Shown piece after piece: positions 36,443 through 44,744 of a DNA stretch of 44,766 nucleotides. The notes beneath the pieces were generated by a model. That model saw only the letters and a program-made list of their open reading frames with translations, ran no database searches and was not told where the DNA came from. The DNA lies in assembly GCF_005222955.1 (NCBI RefSeq), contig NZ_LWUA01000048.1, forward strand, positions 1-44,766, given 5' to 3'. This DNA is from Blastococcus sp. CCUG 61487. GTDB lineage: Bacteria > Actinomycetota > Actinomycetes > Mycobacteriales > Geodermatophilaceae. A program made the translations under genes and the position numbers. Position 1 is the first letter of the stretch. Each line of letters starts with the position of its first letter.

Positions 36443-37336
36443 GTGCGCTCCTCCTCCCGCCGCTCCGGCGATGCCGACGTCATCCGGGCCCGGCTGCGGG
36501 CTCTCCTCGACGAGAGCGGCCGAGGCGGTTGGGTGCCCGAGGAGCTCGACGTCCCGACCCTCGATCCGGTGGCGACCCCGATCCGGCCGGAGCCAGGGCG
36601 TGCGCGCCGCGACGAACCTGAGCCCGGCGCCGTCGGGGCGGCGCTGCCCGAACCCGACCGCCCACCCGGCGTCGGTCGGCACCGCCGGCCCGGACCGGCC
36701 GTGCGGTGGACCGCCGACCGGCGTGGCGTGCGCTCCCTGTGGGCCGCCGGCCTCCTGGCCGCGCTGCTCCTGGTGGCCTGGACTTGGTGGGACCGCCCGC
36801 AGGTCGTGCCGGTCGGCCCCGTCGAGGTCCCCGCTCCGGCGGGAGCGGAGAGCACCGGCCCGCCCGCGCCCGCACCGCTCGTCGGGGAAGTGGCCGAGAC
36901 CTCCAGCACCGTCGTCGTCGCGGTCGTGGGCCTCGTCGGGCGCCCCGGCGTGGTCACACTGCCCACCGGGGCGCGGGTAGCCGACGCGGTCGAGGCCGCC
37001 GGTGGGCTGCTCCCCGGCACCGATCCGGCCACCGTCAACCTGGCGGCGCTGGTCAGCGACGGCCAGCAGATCGCGGTGGGCGTTCCGGGAGCGGCCGACG
37101 CTCCGCAGCCCCAGGCCAGCGGACCGGGAGTGGCGGCACCGGGTGGCCGGGTGAACCTCAACACCGCGACGGCCGCGGAGCTCGACGCACTGCCGGGCAT
37201 CGGACCGGTCCTCGCGCAACGCATCGTCGACCACCGGCGTGACCACGGCTCGTTCCGCAGCGTGGCCCAGCTCGACGACGTCCCGGGGATCGGGCCGGCC
37301 ATCGCCGCGGAGCTGACCGAGCTGGTGACGGTGTGA
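36443..37336 (+). CDS. comEA: ComEA-type DNA-binding membrane protein (SLBB + helix-hairpin-helix)
   Basis: The 297-residue protein has a long charged cytosolic N-terminus (about 1-95), one membrane helix (98-116), a SLBB-like domain (about 155-215, VVGLVGRPGVVTLPTGARVADAV) and a C-terminal tandem helix-hairpin-helix domain (235-297). The latter is shown by VNLNTATAAELDALPGIGP and DDVPGIGPAIAAEL. In competent bacteria ComEA is the DNA receptor on the outer face of the membrane. The N-terminal extension is longer than in Bacillus but common in actinobacteria. comEC overlaps its stop by four bases. Competence itself is not shown. Confidence 0.92.
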   Translation: MRSSSRRSGDADVIRARLRALLDESGRGGWVPEELDVPTLDPVATPIRPEPGRARRDEPEPGAVGAALPEPDRPPGVGRHRRPGPAVRWTADRRGVRSLWAAGLLAALLLVAWTWWDRPQVVPVGPVEVPAPAGAESTGPPAPAPLVGEVAETSSTVVVAVVGLVGRPGVVTLPTGARVADAVEAAGGLLPGTDPATVNLAALVSDGQQIAVGVPGAADAPQPQASGPGVAAPGGRVNLNTATAAELDALPGIGPVLAQRIVDHRRDHGSFRSVAQLDDVPGIGPAIAAELTELVTV

Positions 37337-39681
37337 AGGCCCCGGCGCAGGCCCCGGCCGGACAGGAGGAGGACCGTTGGCAGTGGATCGACCTCCGGCT
37401 CGTGCCCGTCGCGGCCGTCGTGTGGGCGGGCAGTCTCGTCGCGCCCTACCTCACCCCGCCCTGGCTCGCCGCAGCCTCCCTCGGCGCCGCCGGGGCCGCC
37501 TGGCGGCTGGGCCGTCGGCGGACCGCGGGCGCCACCGTGCTCCTCGCCGTGCTCGCCGGGATCGCGGTCACCAGCGGCACCGCTGCCGTGCGCGAGACCA
37601 CGCGCCAGGCGTCCCCGTTCGCCGCGCTCGCCGATCATGGCACCACCGTCGAGGTCGAGCTCGTCCTCGGCAGCGTTCCGCACCTGCTCACCGGCAGTGG
37701 CCGACCGAGGGTCCTCGCTGACGCCACCGTGACCGGGCTCCACGACGGGGCGCAGGACCTCCGCCTCGACGCACCCGTGCTGCTCTTCGCGCCGCAGGAC
37801 GGGTGGCGGGAGTTGCTGCCCGGTCAGCCGGTCCGGACCTCGGTCGCCGTGGCCCCGCGACGGGCCGGGGACACCGTGGTGGCGGTGCTGTCTGCCCGCG
37901 GTCCGCCGGCGCCGATCGGCGAGCCCGCGCCCTGGCACCGGCTCGCAGGACGGTTGAGGGCCGAGCTGGCCGGGTCGGCAGCCCGCGTCCTGGAACCGCG
38001 CCCTGCGGGATTGCTCCCCGGTCTGGTCGTCGGCGACACGCGGGGGATGGACCCCGTGCTCGAGGAGGACTTCCGGCGGGCCGGCCTCTCCCATCTGACC
38101 GCGGTGTCGGGGGCGAACGTCGCCATCGTCATCGCCGCGGTGATCTGGCCCCTGCGGCGTCGTGCGGTCGACCGCAGGGTGCTGGCGATCGTCGGTGCCG
38201 CAGCGCTCGCCGGGTTCGTCGTCCTGGCCGGGCCCGAACCCAGCGTCCTGCGCGCCGCCGCCATGGGCGCGGTGACCCTGCTCGCGCTCGCCTCCGGCCG
38301 GGTCCGGGTCGCCGTGCCGGCGCTGGCCGCGGCCGTCTGCGTCCTCCTGCTGGTGCAACCCGGCCTGGCGCGCGAGCCGGGCTTCGCCCTCTCCGTTGCG
38401 GCCACCGCCGCGATCGTGCTGGCCGCACCGACGTGGTCCCGGCGGTTGCGGCAGCGCGGGTGGCCCGCCCTGGTCGCCGACGCGCTGGCGGTGAGCGCGG
38501 CCGCCGGTCTCGCGACCGCGCCGCTGATCGCCGGCTTCTCCGGCACCGTCAGCCTGGTCTCCCTGCCCGCCAACCTGCTGGCGGCGCCGGCCGTCCCTCC
38601 GGCGACGGTGCTCGGCCTCCTCGCCACCGTCATCGGGCCGGTGGCCGGGCCGGCGGGTGACGCGCTGGTGTGGTGCGCCGGCTGGCCGACGCGCTGGCTG
38701 GTCCAGGTGGCCGAGCGGGCGGCGCAGGTCCCCGACGCCGCTCCGGGCTGGCCCGCCGGCACGGCCGGGGCCCTGTTGCTCGCCACCCTGCTCCTGGGCG
38801 GTGGGTGGGCGCTGTGGCGGTTCGCGCGGCTGCGCCCGCTGGCGTTGGCCGTCCTCGCCGGCCTGGTGCTGGTCGGGTGGCCGGTGCGGCAGACGGTCCG
38901 GGGCTGGCCGCCCGCGGACACCGTGGTGGTGGCCTGCGACGTCGGTCAGGGAGACGCCCTCGTGCTGCCGGTGGGGCCCGGGGCGGCGGTCCTGGTGGAC
39001 GCCGGACCGGACGTCGCGGCGGTGGACCGCTGCCTCGACGACCTCGGCGTGGTGTCGCTGCCCCTGGTCCTGCTGTCGCACCTCGACGCAGACCACGTGG
39101 GAGGTCTCCCGGGAGCACTCGACGGCCGTGCCGTCGGCGAGGTGGCGACCGGAGCGCTGTCGCCGGTCGACGACCGTCTCCCGGCCGTCGACGCGGTCGC
39201 GCACGAGGCCGGAGCCGAGCGGATCCTGCTGCAGCCCGGGGATCGCCGGCAGGTGGGCGAGGTGTCCCTGGAGGTGCTGGCGCCGGCCCCGGTGCTGGCG
39301 ACCGCGGCCGCGGAGCCCAACGACCTGTCACTGGTGGTCCGCGCCACCGTCCGCGGGGTGCGCGTCCTGCTCACCGGTGACCTGGGAGCCGCAGCGGAGG
39401 CCCGGCTGCGGTCCGGCGGTGCCGATCTGCGGGCGGACGTCCTCAAGGTGCCGCACCACGGCAGCGGGGATGCCGACGCCGCATTCCTCGCGGCCAGCGG
39501 TGCCCGGGTGGCGCTCATCTCCGTGGGTGCCGACAACACCTACGGTCACCCCGCGCGGACGCTGCTCGACATGCTGGCGCGAGCGGGCATGACGGTGCAC
39601 CGGACCGATCGGGACGGCGACGTGGCCATCGCCGGCTCGGCCGCCACGTGGGGGGTCGCGGCACGCGGGCGCGGGCCCTGA
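37333..39681 (+). CDS. comEC: ComEC/Rec2 family DNA-uptake channel protein
   Basis: The 782-residue membrane protein has an N-terminal OB-like region, the Competence domain with many hydrophobic helices (SHLTAVSGANVAIVIAAVIW motif near residue 255), and a C-terminal metallo-beta-lactamase-like domain from about residue 530. The nuclease-type metal motif HLDADH lies at 583-588. In naturally competent bacteria ComEC forms the inner-membrane channel, and the C-terminal domain may degrade the non-transported strand. It is translationally coupled to comEA (GTGA). No pilus or dprA/comF genes are in the window, so actual transformation ability is unknown. Confidence 0.93.
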   Translation: MKAPAQAPAGQEEDRWQWIDLRLVPVAAVVWAGSLVAPYLTPPWLAAASLGAAGAAWRLGRRRTAGATVLLAVLAGIAVTSGTAAVRETTRQASPFAALADHGTTVEVELVLGSVPHLLTGSGRPRVLADATVTGLHDGAQDLRLDAPVLLFAPQDGWRELLPGQPVRTSVAVAPRRAGDTVVAVLSARGPPAPIGEPAPWHRLAGRLRAELAGSAARVLEPRPAGLLPGLVVGDTRGMDPVLEEDFRRAGLSHLTAVSGANVAIVIAAVIWPLRRRAVDRRVLAIVGAAALAGFVVLAGPEPSVLRAAAMGAVTLLALASGRVRVAVPALAAAVCVLLLVQPGLAREPGFALSVAATAAIVLAAPTWSRRLRQRGWPALVADALAVSAAAGLATAPLIAGFSGTVSLVSLPANLLAAPAVPPATVLGLLATVIGPVAGPAGDALVWCAGWPTRWLVQVAERAAQVPDAAPGWPAGTAGALLLATLLLGGGWALWRFARLRPLALAVLAGLVLVGWPVRQTVRGWPPADTVVVACDVGQGDALVLPVGPGAAVLVDAGPDVAAVDRCLDDLGVVSLPLVLLSHLDADHVGGLPGALDGRAVGEVATGALSPVDDRLPAVDAVAHEAGAERILLQPGDRRQVGEVSLEVLAPAPVLATAAAEPNDLSLVVRATVRGVRVLLTGDLGAAAEARLRSGGADLRADVLKVPHHGSGDADAAFLAASGARVALISVGADNTYGHPARTLLDMLARAGMTVHRTDRDGDVAIAGSAATWGVAARGRGP

Positions 39682-39734
39682 CCACCCCGCGGCAGGCGGG
39701 CGGGACGGTCGGTGCCGCGTGGCACCATGCAGTC

Positions 39735-40736
39735 GTGCCCGCCGCCGCCGTTCCGCCGACCTCGCGGCTGCGCGTGGTGTCCGGGGAGGAGGAGCTGCTC
39801 CGGGCCCGCGCGGTTGCCGCGGTGCGGTCAGCGGTCCGGGAGCGCCATGCCGAGGTCGAGCTCCACGAGCTGGCCGCCCAGGGGCTCCCGGTGGGGGAGC
39901 TGGCCGACGTCCTGGCGCCCTCGCTCTTCGGCGGGCACCGCCTGGTGGTCGTCACCGGCGTGCAGGAGGCGGCCGGGGCGCTGGCCGAGTCGCTCACCGC
40001 CTACGCCAAGGATCCCGACCCTGACATCACGCTCGTGGTCGTCCATGCCGGCGGGAAGCGGAACGAGGCGCTGCTCAAGGCGTTCGTGGCCGCCGGCGCG
40101 GCGGTCGACGAATGCCCCAAGCTCAGCTCGGTCGGGGACAGGATCGCCTTCGTCCGCAACGAGGTGCGCACGGTCGGCGGCCGGATCACCCCGGATGCCG
40201 CCTCCGCTCTGGTCGAGGCCATCGGCGCCGACCTGCGCCAGCTGTCGGCCGCGGCCGGCCAGCTGGTCTCCGACTTCGGTGGCGCGATCGACGCCGACGC
40301 CGTCGCCCGCTTCCACCGCGGTCAGGCCGAGGTCACGGGCTTCACCGTCGCCGAGCGGGTCCTCGTCGGCGACCGCCACGGCTCCCTGGAGATGGTGCGC
40401 TGGGCCCTCCAGCGCGGGGTCGCGCACGTCCTCATCGCCGACGCGATCGCCGACGGCGTCCGCACCGCCGCCCGGGTGGCGGGGCTGAGCTCGCGGAACC
40501 CCGGTGAGCTGGCCCGCACGCTCAAGATGCCGCCGTGGAAGGTGAAGAAGGCGCAGGCGCAGGCCCGGGGCTGGAGCATCGACGGTCTGCAGCAGGCGAT
40601 CGGCGTGGCCGCCGAGCTCAACGCCGACGTGAAGGGTGCCGCCGCGAGCGCCGACTACGCGCTGGAGCGGGCCGTCCGCCGGATCGTGGCCATCCGCGCG
40701 GACACCGGTCGCGGCCGGGCCCCCGCGGGCCGCTGA
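39735..40736 (+). CDS. holA: DNA polymerase III subunit delta
   Basis: This clamp-loader subunit opens the sliding clamp. The 333-residue product shows the family's N-terminal [19 protein letters not shown] strand/helix, the lost P-loop region and the C-terminal helical collar ([23 protein letters not shown]). Length is normal. The GTG at 39735 has CACCAT 6 bases upstream, so I prefer it to the earlier in-frame start at 39648, which would overlap the comEC end and encode unrelated residues. It converges on rpsT across a shared terminator, an arrangement conserved in actinobacteria. Confidence 0.93.
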   Translation: MPAAAVPPTSRLRVVSGEEELLRARAVAAVRSAVRERHAEVELHELAAQGLPVGELADVLAPSLFGGHRLVVVTGVQEAAGALAESLTAYAKDPDPDITLVVVHAGGKRNEALLKAFVAAGAAVDECPKLSSVGDRIAFVRNEVRTVGGRITPDAASALVEAIGADLRQLSAAAGQLVSDFGGAIDADAVARFHRGQAEVTGFTVAERVLVGDRHGSLEMVRWALQRGVAHVLIADAIADGVRTAARVAGLSSRNPGELARTLKMPPWKVKKAQAQARGWSIDGLQQAIGVAAELNADVKGAAASADYALERAVRRIVAIRADTGRGRAPAGR

Positions 40737-40772
40737 GCGCTTCGCGACCCGCCTGACCCGGCCCGGAACGCG

Positions 40773-40804
40773 GACGAGCCCCCTCCCGAGCGGGGGGGCT
40801 CGTC
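40773..40804. terminator. Bidirectional terminator between holA and rpsT
   Basis: GACGAGCCCCC (40773-40783) and GGGGGCTCGTC (40794-40804) form a perfect 11-bp stem with a 10-base loop between two convergent genes. Confidence 0.8.
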
Positions 40805-40835
40805 CGACCGCGTCACACCGACGCGGGACGCCGGG

Positions 40836-41096
40836 TCAGAGGCCGGCGGTGAGCTTCGCCAGACCCGACTTGCGGTTGGCGGCCTGGTTCTTGTGGATGA
40901 CGCCCTTGCTGGCGGCCTTGTCGAGGGCCTTGCTGGCGGTCTGCAGCGCAGCGGTGGCGGCCGCGGCGTCCCCGGACTCAGCAGCCGTGCGAACGCGCCG
41001 GACGGCCGTCTTGAGGGCGGACTTGACGGCAACGTTGCGCTGGCGCGCCTTCTCGTTGGTCTTGTTCCGCTTGATCTGGGACTTGATGTTCGCCAC
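40836..41096 (-). CDS. rpsT: 30S ribosomal protein S20
   Basis: The 86-residue basic, helical protein binds 16S rRNA in the small-subunit body. The sequence [20 protein letters not shown] at the start and [19 protein letters not shown] near the end are diagnostic. The GTG at 41096 has GAGG 7 bases upstream. The open frame continues far upstream without protein content. It is monocistronic, divergent from lepA and convergent with holA. Confidence 0.97.
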   Translation of the reverse strand: MANIKSQIKRNKTNEKARQRNVAVKSALKTAVRRVRTAAESGDAAAATAALQTASKALDKAASKGVIHKNQAANRKSGLAKLTAGL

Positions 41097-41183
41097 GCGT
41101 GAGCCTCGGATGTCTAAGGGGGATGTCTCTGACAGTGCGTCCGCGCCGCGGCGACTGACATCGCGCGCACGGACCGGCCTCAC

Positions 41184-41213
41184 AAGATACCAGCCGGGCA
41201 TCGCCGGCCCCAA
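41184..41213 (-). promoter_or_regulatory. Promoter of rpsT
   Basis: On the minus strand TTGGGG (41208-41213) and TATCTT (41184-41189) are 18 bases apart, a good housekeeping-type promoter. It leaves a leader of about 80 bases before the rpsT GTG. Confidence 0.55.
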
Positions 41214-41286
41214 CCGACCGACCTGGCGACGCGACGCCTGGCCGATAGCCCTGTGCCTCGACGCGACGTGGGACGATGGCGGCACT

Positions 41287-43122
41287 GTGACGACACCCGC
41301 TGCCACCGATCCGGCCCTCATCCGGAACTTCTGCATCATCGCCCACATCGACCACGGCAAGTCGACGCTGGCCGACCGGATGCTCGAAGTCACCGGGATC
41401 ATCGAGGCACGGCAGATGCGGGCCCAGTACCTCGATCGCATGGACATCGAGCGCGAGCGCGGCATCACCATCAAGTCGCAGAACGTCCGCCTGCCCTGGA
41501 AGGTCGGCGACACCGAGTACGTCCTGGACATGATCGACACCCCCGGTCACGTCGACTTCACCTACGAGGTGTCCCGCTCACTGGCGGCCTGCGAGGGCGC
41601 CGTGCTGCTGGTCGACGCCGCGCAGGGGATCGAGGCGCAGACCCTGGCCAACCTGTACCTGGCCATGGAGAACGACCTCACGATCATCCCGGTGCTCAAC
41701 AAGATCGACCTGCCGGCCGCCCAGCCGGAGAAGTACGCCGCGGAGATCGCGCACATCATCGGCTGCGAGCCCGAGGACGTGCTGCGGGTCAGCGGCAAGA
41801 CCGGCGAGGGCGTGCCCGCCCTGCTCGACGCGATCGTGGCCCAGATCCCGGCGCCCGTGGGTGACCCCGACGTGCCCCCGCGGGCGATGATCTTCGACTC
41901 CGTCTACGACATCTACCGCGGCGTCATCACCTACGTCCGCGTCGTCGACGGCCGGATCTCCGCCCGGGACAAGATCAAGATGATGTCGACCGGCGCGACC
42001 CACGAGCTGCTCGAGATCGGCGTGATCTCGCCCGAGCCGAGGCCGGTGGAGAGCCTCGGCGTCGGCGAGGTCGGGTACTTCATCACCGGGGTGAAGGACG
42101 TCCGCCAGTCCCGCGTCGGTGACACCGTCACCCACCAGCACAAGCCCGCCGAGGAGCCGATCGGGGGCTACAGCGACCCGCGGCCGATGGTCTACTCCGG
42201 CCTCTACCCGATCGACGGCAGCGACTACCCGCTGCTGCGCGAGGCGCTGGACAAGCTGCTGCTCAACGACGCCGCGCTGGTCTACGAGCCCGAGACGTCG
42301 GCGGCGCTGGGCTTCGGCTTCCGCGTCGGCTTCCTCGGCCTGCTGCACCTGGAGATCGTCCGCGAGCGGCTGGAGCGCGAGGCCGGCATCAGCCTCATCT
42401 CCACCGCGCCGAACGTCGTCTACCGCGTGGTCATGGAGGACGGCTCCGAGATCACCGTGACCAACCCGAGCGACTGGCCCGAGGGCAAGATCGACACGGT
42501 CTTCGAGCCGGTCGTGAACGCCACGATCATCGCGCCCAGCGACTACACCGGCGCGATCATGGAGCTCTGCCAGAGCCGGCGGGGCCAGCTCGGCGGCATG
42601 GACTACCTCAGCGAGTCGCGGGTGGAGCTGCGCTACAAGCTGCCCCTCGGCGAGATCATCTTCGACTTCTTCGACGCGCTGAAGTCACGCACCCGCGGCT
42701 ACGCCAGCCTCGACTACCAGGAGTCGGGTGAGCAGGAGGCGTCGCTGGTCAAGGTGGACATCCTCCTGCAGGGCGAGGCCGTCGACGCGTTCAGCGCGAT
42801 CGTGCACAAGGACAAGGCCTACGCCTACGGCGTGCAGATGGCCGGCAAGCTGCGCGAGCTCATCCCGCGCCAGCAGTTCGAGGTGCCGATCCAGGCCGCC
42901 GTCGGCTCGCGGGTCATCGCCCGGGAGACCGTCCGCGCCATCCGGAAGGACGTCCTCGCCAAGTGCTACGGCGGTGACATCAGCCGCAAGCGCAAGCTGC
43001 TGGAGAAGCAGAAGGAGGGCAAGAAGCGGATGAAGATGGTGGGCCGGGTCGAGGTCCCCCAGGAAGCCTTCGTCGCCGCGCTCTCCACCAACGAGTCGAC
43101 GGCGTCGGCCAAGCCCAAGTGA
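41287..43122 (+). CDS. lepA: Elongation factor 4 (LepA)
   Basis: This ribosome-associated GTPase affects translation initiation, elongation and biogenesis. The 611-residue product has G1 AHIDHGKS (19-26), switch [11 protein letters not shown]3 DTPGH (84-88) and NKID (138-141). The EF-G-like domains II, III and V follow, and the C-terminal LepA-specific domain ends with [22 protein letters not shown]-type residues. The GTG start at 41287 fits family length; the open frame to 40636 overlaps holA and rpsT and is not coding. The MOSC gene starts within its stop (GTGA). Confidence 0.97.
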   Translation: MTTPAATDPALIRNFCIIAHIDHGKSTLADRMLEVTGIIEARQMRAQYLDRMDIERERGITIKSQNVRLPWKVGDTEYVLDMIDTPGHVDFTYEVSRSLAACEGAVLLVDAAQGIEAQTLANLYLAMENDLTIIPVLNKIDLPAAQPEKYAAEIAHIIGCEPEDVLRVSGKTGEGVPALLDAIVAQIPAPVGDPDVPPRAMIFDSVYDIYRGVITYVRVVDGRISARDKIKMMSTGATHELLEIGVISPEPRPVESLGVGEVGYFITGVKDVRQSRVGDTVTHQHKPAEEPIGGYSDPRPMVYSGLYPIDGSDYPLLREALDKLLLNDAALVYEPETSAALGFGFRVGFLGLLHLEIVRERLEREAGISLISTAPNVVYRVVMEDGSEITVTNPSDWPEGKIDTVFEPVVNATIIAPSDYTGAIMELCQSRRGQLGGMDYLSESRVELRYKLPLGEIIFDFFDALKSRTRGYASLDYQESGEQEASLVKVDILLQGEAVDAFSAIVHKDKAYAYGVQMAGKLRELIPRQQFEVPIQAAVGSRVIARETVRAIRKDVLAKCYGGDISRKRKLLEKQKEGKKRMKMVGRVEVPQEAFVAALSTNESTASAKPK

Positions 43123-43787
43123 GCGGCCGGGTCGAGGCGGTCTGCGTCTCCGGGGACGACCTCTACCGGCTGCCGAGCCGGCGCAGCGGCATCGACAAGC
43201 GGCCCGTCGACGGGCGCGTCACCGTGCATCCGCTGGGGCTGGACGGCGACGTCCAGGTCAACAAGAAGCACCACGGCGGCGAGGGCCAGGCGGTGTACGC
43301 CTACGCGCAGGAGGACGCCGACTGGTGGATCGCCGAACTGGGCCGGGACCTGCCGCCCGGGCGCTTCGGCGAGAACCTGCGCACCTCCGGGCTGGACCTG
43401 CGCAACGCCGTCCTGGGGGAGCGGTGGCGCGTGGGGACGGCGCTGTTCGAGGTCACCGCCTGGCGCATCCCGTGCGCCAACTTCGCCCAGTTCTGGGGGA
43501 TCCCCGACCTGGTCAAGCGATTCGCCGCGCACGGCGCCACGGGTGCCTACCTGCGGGTGCTGGAGACCGGGGAGCTCGGCGCCGGCGACGACGTCGAGGT
43601 GGTGCACCGGCCCGACCACGGGATGACCGTGGAGGCGGGCTTCCGGATCGTCACGACGGAGAAGCGGCGGCTCCCCGAGCTGGCGCCGGTGCTGCACGTC
43701 CTGCCGATCAAGAACCAGTCGAAGCTGGCCGCGCAGATCGCCGCCCGCACTGCCGCCGACGACGACAGGACCTCGACGCCGGTCTGA
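43119..43787 (+). CDS. MOSC domain-containing protein (YiiM-like)
   Basis: The 222-residue protein consists mainly of one MOSC domain (about 30-160), the beta-barrel also found at the C-terminus of molybdenum cofactor sulfurases. The segment [20 protein letters not shown] and the conserved cysteine in [11 protein letters not shown], about residue 119, are typical. E. coli YiiM, of this kind, takes part in Moco-dependent reduction of N-hydroxylated compounds; a link to that activity here is inference. It is translationally coupled to lepA but probably unrelated in function. The end lies about 50 bases before the guanidine riboswitch. Confidence 0.88.
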   Translation: MSGRVEAVCVSGDDLYRLPSRRSGIDKRPVDGRVTVHPLGLDGDVQVNKKHHGGEGQAVYAYAQEDADWWIAELGRDLPPGRFGENLRTSGLDLRNAVLGERWRVGTALFEVTAWRIPCANFAQFWGIPDLVKRFAAHGATGAYLRVLETGELGAGDDVEVVHRPDHGMTVEAGFRIVTTEKRRLPELAPVLHVLPIKNQSKLAAQIAARTAADDDRTSTPV

Positions 43788-43838
43788 GTCGGTCCCTCAG
43801 GGCTGCGTGAGATGGTGGAGCGGAGCCCCCACCGGCTC

Positions 43839-43882
43839 CCGGACGAGGTGGTGCCGTACCCGGACTGCGACAAGACGGCGCC
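43839..43882 (+). ncRNA. Guanidine-III (ykkC-III) riboswitch
   Basis: The blocks CCGGACGAGG, GTGCCGTACCCGG and GCGACAAGACGGCGCC appear in the order and spacing I remember for the ykkC-III RNA whose structure was solved from Thermobifida fusca. CCGG (43839-43842) can pair with CCGG (43860-43863). GGTGCCGT (43850-43857) can pair with ACGGCGCC (43875-43882), closing the pseudoknot with one G-U pair. The last strand touches the ribosome binding site AGGGGAG (43883-43889), so guanidinium binding is likely to act on translation of the exporter gene that starts at 43896. Confidence 0.88.
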
Positions 43883-43895
43883 AGGGGAGTGGACG

Positions 43896-44210
43896 ATGGC
43901 GTGGCTCGTGCTCGTGGTGTCCGGGGTGTTCGAAGCGGTCTGGGCGACTGCCCTGGGCAGGTCCGAGGGGTTCACCCGGCTGGGCCCCTCGATCGTCTTC
44001 GCCGCTGCGCTCGTGGTGAGCATGGGCGGGCTGGCCTACGCGATGCGCGAGCTGCCCACCGGCACCTCCTACGCCGTCTGGGTCGGCATCGGTGCCTCGA
44101 TCACCGTCGTCTACGCGATGGTGACCGGGACGGAGCCGGTGTCCCTGGTCAAGGTGCTGCTGATCGTGGGGCTGATCGGTTGCATCGTCGGGCTCAAGGC
44201 CGTCTCCTGA
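43896..44210 (+). CDS. gdx: Guanidinium exporter, SMR family (Gdx/SugE type)
   Basis: The 104-residue protein has four hydrophobic helices of the small multidrug resistance family. The central Glu13 (GVFEAVWATALG) and Trp16 mark the SugE/Gdx subtype, which exports guanidinium in exchange for protons as an antiparallel homodimer, rather than the EmrE/Qac drug subtype. The preceding guanidine-III riboswitch supports this assignment strongly. The ATG at 43896 lies 6 bases after AGGGGAG; the frame extends upstream through the riboswitch but that part is RNA, not protein. Only one SMR gene is present, consistent with a homodimer. Confidence 0.92.
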   Translation: MAWLVLVVSGVFEAVWATALGRSEGFTRLGPSIVFAAALVVSMGGLAYAMRELPTGTSYAVWVGIGASITVVYAMVTGTEPVSLVKVLLIVGLIGCIVGLKAVS

Positions 44211-44275
44211 GCCGTGCGGCCCGGAGCGGCCATCGCTGCCCGACGCCGCTCGCCCAGCGGTGGGCCTTCGTCCTC

Positions 44276-44303
44276 TGTGACGGGCATCGCTGCGGCCTAC
44301 GTT
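44276..44303 (+). promoter_or_regulatory. Candidate promoter for the small downstream gene
   Basis: TGTGAC (44276-44281) and TACGTT (44298-44303) are 16 bases apart. A TTTTGG run follows in an otherwise GC-rich gap. It suggests that the 102-residue gene has its own transcript apart from gdx. Confidence 0.4.
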
Positions 44304-44354
44304 GGGATTTTGGGGCCGGCTGAGGGTCGGACCGCACCTGGACCGGAGAGCGTC

Positions 44355-44663
44355 ATGACCTACGGGATCGTCATGGAGGTGCCGGCGCCCATCGAGTTCT
44401 ACGACGCGATGCACGCCGAACTCGCCCGCCGAGCGCCCGACGTCGTCGACGGGTTGCTCCTGCACCTGGCCCGCCAGACGGGTGCCGGGTTCCAGATCGT
44501 CGAGGTCTGGGAGTCCAAGGAACTCTGCGAGCGCTACACCGCCGAACTGGTGGGCCCGGTGATGGCGGAGCTCTCGGGTGGACGGCCACCGCCGGGGGAT
44601 CCTGCGGTCGAGGAGTTCGAGCCGCGCGGCCTCGTCGTCCCTGCCGCGCACGTGTTCGTCTGA
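44355..44663 (+). CDS. Small protein of unknown function (possible ABM-like alpha/beta fold)
   Basis: The 102-residue product starts MTYGIVMEVPAPIEFYDAMH. A strand-helix-strand pattern follows: HAELARRAP helix, then VDGLLLHLARQTGAGFQIVEVWES, then a helix ELCERYTAELVGPVMAEL. This is reminiscent of dimeric ferredoxin-like (antibiotic biosynthesis monooxygenase superfamily) proteins, where a VWES-type strand precedes a helix. I do not recognise a specific family. GGAGAG lies 5 bases before the ATG at 44355; the upstream in-frame region (from 44214) lacks protein character. It follows the guanidinium exporter by 144 bases, and its own promoter is likely. Confidence 0.7.
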   Translation: MTYGIVMEVPAPIEFYDAMHAELARRAPDVVDGLLLHLARQTGAGFQIVEVWESKELCERYTAELVGPVMAELSGGRPPPGDPAVEEFEPRGLVVPAAHVFV

Positions 44664-44676
44664 CCCGGCCGGCCCC

Positions 44677-44744
44677 GCGTCCTCCCTCACCGCGGAGCGT
44701 CCTCCCTCGCCGTGCGCGGTGGGGGAGGACGCTCGGGGATCAGG
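44677..44744. repeat. Hairpin repeat (copy 2 of the dispersed repeat)
   Basis: GCGTCCTCCCTC occurs twice in tandem (44677-44688, 44697-44708). The second copy, as GAGCGTCCTCCC (44695-44706), pairs perfectly with GGGAGGACGCTC (44723-44734). GATCAGG follows at 44738-44744, a half of the hairpin found after ndk. The exact 14-mer GAGCGTCCTCCCTC is shared with 15225-15238. The window ends 22 bases later, so the unit may be incomplete. Confidence 0.7.

Noticed and set aside
37333-39681. comEC-internal minus-strand frames as separate genes
   Set aside because: They are Arg/Pro/Ala-rich shadows of the comEC coding sequence and lack start signals.
43812-43895. N-terminal extension of the SMR protein
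   Set aside because: The open frame upstream of ATG 43896 is the guanidine-III RNA; SMR homology starts at MAWLVLVVSG with a good ribosome binding site.
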